In this document: positions 56,451-64,000 of the stretch, in pieces
Layout of the letters: every line of letters starts with the position of its first letter
How positions within the stretch are numbered: position 1 is the first letter of the stretch
NCBI GenBank assembly: GCA_015179125.1
Contig: WHVA01000420.1
Coordinates: 1-64,000 of the forward strand
Length of the DNA stretch: 64,000 bases
Direction of reading: 5' to 3'
DNA from: Gautieria morchelliformis
Lineage: Eukaryota > Basidiomycota > Agaricomycetes > Gomphales > Gomphaceae
Notes under the pieces: generated by a model
The model's input: the letters and a program-made list of their open reading frames with translations, nothing else
What the model was told of the DNA's origin: nothing
Databases searched by the model: none
Program-made: the position numbers and the translations under genes

Positions 56451-56759
56451 TGCCAGGGCTCAGCTTTTGTCTTCATTGGTTTCTGTCATGCATGTGGTGC
56501 CACCAAGTGCTGCCACCTGTGGCGATGGGATTCAAGACCTACCACCATCTGAGGCTGGATTGGACATATATTTGTTCACTGTCCACAGGAGGCCTTCATT
56601 GAGGTCCTCCAGGCAGTTGGCCCAGTGCTGCACTTTCACTCTGCCAATCGCTTTGCTGTATTTCTCGTTGATCTCCTTGAGTTCTGTGTGGGAAGAGTGG
56701 TCAGCTACAGCTCAGTGGAGGTAAGATTGACTGTTCAGCCTATTCTTCACCTTCTTAAG

Positions 56760-58185
56760 CTATGACAGCTCCCTGGTCCACCTGCACGAGTGTGGGACTG
56801 GCTTGGATGGTGGCACTGTGATATTGGTGGTGTCCCAAATGGCGCCCATCAGCATGTCGACTGCCCTGGTGAACTCAGCCTCGGGGTTGAGTTCCCTCAC
56901 ATCTGGTACCATTTCTAGCTGCTCTGCCAGTTGCTCCCGGAAGTAGTCCCAGTCAACCATCCTAAAGTTGCAGAATGGCTCCAACTTCTTGATCTCCACC
57001 TCAACATCCAGGGTCATGAGGATAGGGATGTGGTTGGTCCCTGGGCCCCACCTTCTGAGTGTCACATGTGATGATGGAGCTAGTAATATTGTCCGTTGGA
57101 GCAGGGGTCTCTAGAGTCGGGAGTCACGCCAGCGGTCCTGAGGGGCTGCCTGCGCTGTCGATGGTAGTGGGACAAGTCTGAGGTGATGATTCAGTCTCCA
57201 CTCTAATACAGGTGTGTACTATGGTCCTCCCGCCTACCTCACCCCTCCTGCACCCACATGGACCCACATGCCTGATCTCTCTGCTCCACTGTGCAGAATA
57301 CATTGCTGACCCTCGTCCAGATCTTGGTCGACATCAACTGTAGGGTAGGTGTTTGCTTTGGGAGTGTCATTGCCATATTGTATTCCACCAGGAATGATAA
57401 CAGCTCCTCCACATCCCTAGTGGCTTCAGCTGTGAATAGATGGTGGTTCCTCTCCTCATTCCACATGGGGTGGTTGTGGTTGAAGTCGCCACACCAGACC
57501 ATAGAGTCTGTTTCTGGTTGGATAATGTTGCTCCGGTCCTGTTTGATGAAGTTTTCGATGGCCCATAGGGATGCTGAGTGCTCACAGTTGTTATAAATAT
57601 TGAAAATTGTGGTCTTGCTTTGAGGGTGCTTGAATTCTGCTACCGTCACATCATTTGTCCCCTGAAGCAACATCTGGGACCACATGTTGGTATCCAGTGC
57701 AGCATTGACCAGAATGGCTATTCACTTTGTGGTTGAATTAGTCAAGTGAGAGGTAGGGTATAGGATGTGCCAGTTATGATTAGCCTTTGTATTCCCCAGT
57801 GTGTCTATGTATGGCTCCTGGAGCAACAGCAGATCCCAGTCCTTGTGAGCTGCGGAGATGACGAGATCATACTGTGCCTTGTCCGATTTATTTAGATTTT
57901 GTTGGTAAATCCTCAGTCTTGTTGGTCTTGGTTCTATTGTGTAAGACATAAGCACTGTTCTGGCAGGGGTGACACACCTTCTCCATCTCTGTTTCCCCAC
58001 CACATGGTGGGGACCTGGTCAAGCCTTTCAAGAGAGAGTGCAGTGACAGCATTGGTCCCAGGACGCAGAGGTGCTGGCCATGGCTGGCATCCAGTCAAAT
58101 GGCCTGTCAACTCTTGCCATATGAGAGCATTGTTTGTCTGTACTGTCATGAGGAAAGATCTATCAGCTACGGACTCCTGCTTCAA
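56760..58185 (-). pseudogene. LINE ORF2 endonuclease (AP type)
   Basis: LRIYQQNLNKS and LLLLQEPYID (Asn and Glu of the active site) at 58003-57722; then in another frame MVWCGDFNHNHPMW (Asp, Asn) at 57685-57239; GTNHIPILMTLDVE (the terminal His) at 57065-56760. This enzyme nicks target DNA to prime reverse transcription. Interrupted by at least two shifts. Confidence 0.88.
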
Positions 58186-58189
58186 TCAG

Positions 58190-58900
58190 TTTATTTCACA
58201 ACTTCGCACACACGAATTATGACCCGTAATGTCTACTACAACGATCTCTATTCACGATTATCCTAACGATCTATCTCTCTCACTATCCAACCTCACCCAG
58301 AGCACCACGAGATACATACGCACACACCTGAGCCATCGAGACACGAGACGACACCACAGACACACACCGATACTCACCGAGTCGAGTCGAGACATGAGTA
58401 TAGTTAATGAGCCGAGTACCAGGACGGAACGAGTCAATCCCACATCGTGATCAGGGAACGCAACATATATTCTCCATTACCTTCGAGCCGCACATATTTT
58501 TCCTATCCAGTCTCTCCTACCATCCCGCCTTATCCTTCGAGCCACCACATAAGGGTATTCCCTTCCGCCTCATGTCCAGGCCAGACCGAGCAAGCGATCC
58601 GCAGCACGGATGTACGGTAGCGGCGGTATGTACGCACCTACCATATGCACAATTCCACTATCCCCATCGCTCATCCCCACATACCGAGACCCCTATCCGA
58701 GTAGCTATAAGTAGTACACAATGTATGACTGAAGACAAGACGAACACGAACCTTTTGACGTTTCTTTGACTTCGAGCCACTAAGTCTTCTTCGAGTTATT
58801 TCCATCTCTTGTGTAACACACCGAACTCGGCCTCGAGTCAAAGGCCGCATCACTACCCTATTCGAGACTTATCCTTCTGTCATATACTGGCCCCTGCAGT
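58190..58900. other. CpG-rich insertion between LINE ORF1 and ORF2
   Basis: The sequence is dense in CpG (cgagtcgagtcgagac and similar), unlike the CpG-poor LINE on both sides. Candidate terminal repeats are TATGACCC near 58217 and CTGTCATA near 58882; flanks do not give a clear duplication. It could be a recent solo LTR. Confidence 0.5.
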
Positions 58901-58906
58901 ACTTTA

Positions 58907-60545
58907 CTACCTCCCATCCCCTGTCTTGTTGTGGTGTAAACATCGGCATGGTGGGTGTTGGCTTTGGGGGGGGGGGGGGGGGGGGGGGGGGCACATTTTG
59001 GGTGGCTGCAAAATGTGGGTCCACACTTCCTCGGTGGAGAAGTATGGCATCTGGTTCTCACACAGTTTAGTGTCTAGCTCGGCACACTTACTTAGAAACA
59101 TTGGGCATGTCCTGGCCCAGCTTGCATATTCGATGGACTTGCATGAGACACTGTATAGCTTTGATTGATTGCAGGTGGGAGTCCTGTGGCACCCCCTGCA
59201 GGTGCCACATGTGGGGTGCCCTTGCAAGCAGGCATAGGACATATGATTCCACCCCTGACATTTAAGGCAGTGGGTGGGTTCCTTCTTACATTTCTCAGCA
59301 TAGACATGCTTCTGACATACTATTAGCCCATCTATGAGCACCTTGTTGGCTCCCTGTGGTGTGGTGAAGGTGATGAGGGCATGGCTGCAGGTCTGGTTTG
59401 TCACCATCCGCTGCTTGGGCTTAATACACTTCCTTTGTTGATCATGCCATGCGGCAAGTGGTTGGTCTCCTCCACTCCTCTTAACTTCCCTTCCCACTCT
59501 GGGCTGAAATGAAGGGGGACAACTGTATCACCAGCAGAAATAGACACGACTTTATCCTTGCATCTGGCACAAACACCTCTGTAAACCACACCCTGTGCCT
59601 GGGTTTTTTGAGCCATCTCACCACATCTTCGTTATTGAGCTCAAAGAGCACCCCAGCATTTGTGAGCCTCCTCCTTGTGCTGACAATAGCACGGGCCCCT
59701 TCCATGTCCATGGCACTGATGATCTCATTCGCTTGCACCGTCAGGCTAGTGTTGTCCAAATCCACCAGGATGCGCTCTCCCAAGGCCGCGGTGTCCACTA
59801 GCACCTGTCTCTGTTTTATCCCCTCTCTCACCCAAATTCTGGTGTCGAGGGTGGGTGCGCTGGCAGGCACTTGTTGTGTGATGCCTGCTGCCTTCACTAT
59901 CACATGATGATGGGAGGTGGTGGTTTCATTGATTTGAGTCACCGAAGTAGTGACTGTCCTCGATGCTGCCTGTATTGTCTTCACCACTGCTGCAGCATCC
60001 TCAGTAACTTGGTGGGACAGCCTGATCGTGGCATTGGCAGCTGTGGTGGCCTTGGTGAGCATCTCTGTGGCCTCTGCCACTGTAATTGAAAGTATGTACC
60101 CCTCTACTGCCAAGCTTTCTTTCACCCGAAACATGACCCTCTCATATCTCCTATCATCCTCTATGTTTTGCATCATGAATGCAATGGACTGCAGCACATT
60201 AATAGCCTGCCACGGTATGCCTTTGTTTTGCATTATGTGCAGTATGGCGATGGAAAGCATGTTGGCCGTCCATGATGTGCCCAGTATTGTTAGCAAGGTA
60301 CATTCAAGGTAAAGCTTACCTTCATCAGAGTCCCTGATCTCTTGTCCCAGGAGGTCTCTTATCTATTCCCTTGTAAGGCTCTCCAGGCCCTGCACTGCAC
60401 CTCTGGTGGCTAGCCGACCGGCCTGCGCTCTCTTCTCACCTGGGTTCTCAACCTGCTTCATCTGCTCTCACTGTTTTTCCTTTGCAGTATTAGCTGCTGT
60501 TCTAGGCTGAATCTGACCTTGGGCATTGATCTTTTCCTGAGCCAT
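58907..60545 (-). pseudogene. LINE ORF1 (Gag-like, zinc knuckles)
   Basis: The ATG at 60545 starts MAQEKINAQGQ; a TGA follows after 25 codons at a likely CGA. The central part (60296-59481) is helical with AEATEMLTKATTAANATIRL and GARAIVSTRRRLTNAGVLFE. The end (59497-58907) has three Cys-rich motifs: CLKCQGWNHMSYAC, CGTCRGCHRTPTC and a degenerate third one, then ASWARTCPMFLSKC and LPYF-like MPYFSTEEVWT. Typical of ORF1 in fungal Tad1-like LINEs; binds the element RNA. Confidence 0.86.
58966..58991. repeat. 26-base G run
   Basis: Uninterrupted G on the plus strand (C on the LINE coding strand, giving a polyproline tract). Its length may be unreliable in the assembly. Confidence 0.95.
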
Positions 60546-60559
60546 GGCCGACAGTGCCG

Positions 60560-61396
60560 GTGCCGGCCACACGGGTGTGTTTCTGCCCCTTGCTCTGCTT
60601 GTCAACGCGTCGTTCGACATCAGGGCAGGGTTTGGTAGGTGTCACGTATACAAGGAGTGTTTTATGATAGGAACATAAGAACTCTAAGTTGTGACCATGG
60701 ATGGTGGTGGTCAGAGTGCAAAAGGGGTTCCCCCCAGATCTGTTTCTCTGCCTTTCCTGGCCTTTGTACCTGCTTAGCAATAGGGTTGTCCAATTAAGCT
60801 TATATTATTTTTTAGAGCATAATATATGATAATTGTGATGGTTGTGGCTACCTTGATCTCATAATTTAATAATAATTGTAATTTAATATAATCATAACCT
60901 CTCATAACCTTAATATAATCATATTATAATTTTATTTGAGCATGAAGTGTAGATTCTATTCAGAGGGAGAGATTTATGAATGTTTTCCAGGTAGTCTACT
61001 CCCACCCCAAGCCCCATCAATACTGCCAATACTGCCGAATTCATGCTCATTAATACAAATAATATATTGCTGTTTTCATGTCATTTTTATTGACAATTAA
61101 CAGGTAAATACATAACTAACTAAAGGGGATGACTCCTGCAGGGACAGCAATTGTTGGTGTAGTGAGTAAACAGTGTGGCCTTATATTGACTGATCTGTTT
61201 GCATGTGAACTTTGAAGGTCTGTGTACTTTGGGGTCATGTTACCTGCAAAGGTCCAAAGAATTAGTGTCAATCCATCAAGAAAAAGACTTTGTGATATGC
61301 AGTCTGATGTAGCCCAGCTAGGACTTATCGCACCATAGGACATTGGCCATTTATGTTAGTTCCTGGCTGGTACTCTAGGCCTGTGTAGCTGTCATG
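60560..61396. other. no gene recognised
   Basis: LINE 5' flank followed by AT-rich DNA with repeated ataatcata-type words (about 60800-60930). No coding domain in either strand. Confidence 0.5.
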
Positions 61397-61787
61397 TGTC
61401 ATGACCCGTTTATTCTCATATCAAGTTACCACCATTTTACCTTTCTATCCCTCGACCTCTATGTTCACTCTGTTCACTCTTCACTGGGTTCACCAAATGA
61501 CCCTTTGCTACTCGCATCATTTGCCAGTAGCCATGCCATCAAACACGATCGACATCCCTTACCCGGTATGATGGTTCATCACTGGCCCCATCATCCTCCC
61601 AATACAACCCCCTTTGGGTGTTCCTATGGCCGGGGTGCATTCGTGGGATGTTCTACCAGTAGATTGTGTGGTATCGACCCAGCAGACCAAGAGTCCATGC
61701 AGGGTAACATATATGCAGGTTGCAAGGCATGTTTTCTTACATAGGTACCTTTATCCTCTTTCCCCTCCGTTGTTTCATGTTCGCACT
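61397..61787. repeat. ~1 kb LTR family, copy D, 3'-truncated
   Basis: Starts TGTCATGACC and follows copies A-C for ~390 bp, then stops at cgcactg. Flanks tcatg (61392-61396) and tcata (61788-61792) are similar, but the LTR end is missing, so the meaning is unclear. Confidence 0.82.
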
Positions 61788-62001
61788 GTCATAAAAGATG
61801 CTAGTAAGCCTATCACTACCACTACAACACAGCCCAAACATCCAACCGCCACATATATGCTACCCCACATCGCCTACACACCCCTACTCACAACAACCAT
61901 ACCCATCTGAGCCCACAAACGTCCGCATGACACATCCTGACGTCTCCATCACCCTGCCAACTCGACCCTGATCCAGTACCCATGGATCCACCCCAATCTG
62001 A
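61788..62001. other. unassigned, Pro/Thr-rich frame, no domain
   Basis: Flanks the solo LTR at 62002 together with 62501-63043; may be part of the copia-4 leader. Confidence 0.35.
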
Positions 62002-62500
62002 TGTAGTAGACAGGAATTATAGGCAGTAGGTATGGACTTGTTGGCTCAAAAGAATAGACTAGAAATCAATTCACTCTCTCAGTGAATTTAGTTGTCACTG
62101 TAAATATATTATACACTACCTAGAAATCAATTCACTACAGAGGATTTCTAGGTCAATAAATCGAAAGAACACTAGACTAATTTACTTGCCTCTCTCAGTG
62201 ACTTTAGTTGTCACTGAGAGAGGGGGAAATGTGTCTCACTGTGCATGTACTACTACCCGGCCCTTTAGCGCCCAAGAGCTCGTGCGTCGAAGTCATTTCA
62301 GACTCCGCTGGGTGCAGCCGCTTGTGAAAGTAGAAATAACAAAATGAAATGGAGAAGTAGGGAGTGACTCGAAAACTTCGAAAATAATCAAAGAAATGGA
62401 TGCATGGTACAAGAACAATATGAGAAGAGATTGAAAAACCATACAACAAATTGAATATATTATGCTTGATTTTGGTGCAGGAGCATAAATGCACCCAATA
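62002..62500. repeat. solo LTR, duplication tctga
   Basis: 499 bp, TGTAGTAGAC...GCACCCAATA (last CA changed to TA), flanks tctga at 61997-62001 and 62501-62505. Close relative of 15535-16074. Confidence 0.92.
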
Positions 62501-63043
62501 TCTGAGACGAAGCCCGAGCCCAAGGCGTGCTGATCCATGGAGAGACCAGACATTTAGCCACTCATTTACATTCCTTCCATATTCCTTTCTATCCTTTCTA
62601 ACTACACTCCACATTTCTGATACACATGGCTATCTACATTCCCTCTCATTCGATAGACAAGCCTCTTAGTTACTGCTGCATCCAGACCACCGCTCCCCTG
62701 AGTCCAGACGTTCAAGTCGACCCATACATCACCCCTCCGCTCTTCGCACCGCAGCACATCCCGTAGCTAGATAAATATCTCAGATTGTACATCCAAAGTC
62801 CCCAGTCAATTAAGAACTCACCTTTCGAAGCTATTTGGATTCTTGCGATCCACAACCTTGTGCAGTTATCACTGAAGGGAATACACACATTGTGTTCTCC
62901 CTATCTATCTGTTTTTACAATTAGACTCGATTTGATTTGAGTAGAAGTCTGAATCTTGCTCTTGATCCACTCTATTACCAACAACTCTTAGTCTTTTACA
63001 GATTAAGATTCTCATCGTACTCACCACAGCACAATCTACAGCA
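62501..63043 (+). other. leader region of copia-4, possible 5' LTR
   Basis: Directly upstream of a copia gag start. Contains CpG and pyrimidine-rich tracts. I could not fix LTR ends or a primer site. Confidence 0.4.
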
Positions 63044-63579
63044 ATGGCACCGGCGCACATCACGCCGAAACACAATATCCACAAGTTCAGGGATATCAAA
63101 CCCAAACTAGGCAAGGATAATTGGATGTCCTGGAAGAGGGAGCTATTAGCGACTGCGAGGGACAGGGGACTATACAAAATCATCACAGGTGCAGACCCTT
63201 ACCCTACAGCTGCTAAGCAACAGATAGCCGTTACCACTGGGACCAACACAACCAGCGGAACAATACTGTCACAAATTCAGGACGACTGGGAAAACAGGAA
63301 TAACATGGCTTACAGTCAGATCCTGCTCTGCATATCACCTGAGATCCAGATGGCGATAGACGCCACCGAAAGATGCAAGGAAGCCTGGAAGATACTCGTA
63401 AGGAAGTTCGAGTCTACTGATCCGAGTAAGATCAGTATAATCAGAACTCGATATGAAAACTACCATATGACCGACGGGCAAACGGTCTTGGCGTACATCA
63501 CCATTATGAAGGAATTCAGGAATCAGCTTGCGAAGATGGGTGAACAAATAGCTGATTCCACCCAGGAGGATGTTCACAT
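63044..63579 (+). pseudogene. copia-4 Gag, truncated
   Basis: The ATG at 63044 opens a UBN2-type Gag: KFRDIKPKLGKDNWMSWKRE, ILLCISPEIQMAIDATERC, KEAWKILVRKFESTD, TDGQTVLAYITIMKEFRNQL. It breaks off after EQIADSTQ, before any zinc knuckle; the sequence that follows is AT-rich and unrelated. A different copia lineage from copia-1 and copia-3. Confidence 0.85.
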
Positions 63580-64000
63580 TGACAACAATGTACATTCTTC
63601 TAGGATATATTAGATATCTTTTAAAATATCAACCCTAACCGAATTCATAGTCCATCATTTTGAGCAACTTGTATATTGTAGATATCCTAAATCTTTTTGA
63701 ATGTTCTGATATTTTAAAAATATGGTTGTATCTGCTAAAGCATGGTGTGTATTGAAATAAAAGAGCAATTTCAGATAGGATTTGGATGACTATATGTTAA
63801 ACATATATAGCCAAATTTTTAGATGTATGATGATAGAATGTAGAGGCAAGTATGGACCATATGAGTAATGAGTACATGTTAGAAGTAGATATGAAACATG
63901 TTAGATGTACAATCACAGAAGATAGAAGCAAGTATGGACAATACCTGTACTATATTATTATATATGGTTGATAGATCTGATTAGAAGGTATGTTAAAATA
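63580..64000. other. AT-rich sequence interrupting copia-4
   Basis: No coding content. Inverted words (gatatcttttaaaatatc near 63612 and gatattttaaaaatat near 63708) and a repeated gcaagtatggac (63847 and 63931) suggest another inserted element running past the window end. Confidence 0.5.

Larger units (their letters stand above)
52894..60545 (-). mobile_element. LINE retrotransposon (Tad1-like), decayed, with insertions
   Basis: The minus strand carries ORF1 with zinc knuckles (60545-58907) and ORF2 with AP-type endonuclease, RT, RNase H and a C-terminal Cys/His motif. RNase H and a knuckle-bearing ORF1 suggest the Tad1 clade. Its 3' end lies at 44575-44490 beyond gypsy-2. A ~1 kb solo LTR (55243-56220) and a CpG-rich insertion (about 58190-58900) split it. 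Many stops; inactive. Confidence 0.9.

Noticed and set aside
61116..61343. 75-codon minus-strand frame
   Set aside because: No recognisable motif, no splice context and no counterpart elsewhere in the window.

Overview
This window is almost certainly nuclear DNA of a basidiomycete fungus, most likely an Agaricomycete. The evidence is a spliced minus-strand gene of the DUF6533 membrane-protein family with ~50-nt introns (30319-32061), a RepHel Helitron preceded by a DUF6570-type segment, Ty1/copia and chromodomain-bearing Ty3/gypsy elements, a LINE with RNase H, and a hAT element. I saw no bacterial operons, rRNA, tRNA or CRISPR. The region is a pile of nested mobile elements with one apparently intact host gene.

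Layout. 1-4224: 3' part of a CpG-rich, nearly intact copia element (copia-1). 4225-10410: non-coding DNA, including two tandem copies of a 1.6-2.2 kb unit that carries a minisatellite; the second copy holds a solo LTR. About 10411-29440: an old, CpG-depleted relative of copia-1 (copia-2), split by a chromovirus (gypsy-1, 13540-28070). Gypsy-1 is itself split by a young copia (copia-3, 19533-24772, minus strand) and by a solo LTR (15535-16074). Target-site duplications fix these boundaries: ccatg for gypsy-1, tcatc for copia-3, gttgg for the solo LTR. 30319-32061: the DUF6533 gene. 33129-35011: a dense array of TGAGTCA heptamers interrupted by a deleted hAT element (33374-34825, 8-bp duplication). 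35911-41262: a decayed Helitron on the minus strand, with a spliced plus-strand gene of unknown function diverging from its 5' side (41179-43702) and carrying a ~1 kb solo LTR. About 44490-60545: a minus-strand LINE into whose 3' end a second chromovirus (gypsy-2, 44581-52893, duplication ggatc) has inserted. Gypsy-2 contains a solo LTR that contains a second solo LTR. The LINE also holds a ~1 kb solo LTR (55243-56220) and a CpG-rich insertion. 61397-64000: LTR fragments, a solo LTR (62002-62500) and the start of a fourth copia gag (63044).

How it fits together. The older elements are decayed mainly by CpG to TpG/CpA change. Copia-2 has 2 CpG where the aligned 120 nt of copia-1 have 14, and almost all premature stops in the two chromoviruses are TGA, most at positions where arginine (CGA) is expected. 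Copia-3, whose LTRs differ at 4 of 488 positions, is the youngest datable insertion. Three features merit follow-up as possibly undescribed biology: an antisense gene with a Cys cluster and coiled coil inside gypsy-2, an extra sense gene downstream of pol in gypsy-1, and the spliced gene divergent from the Helitron.
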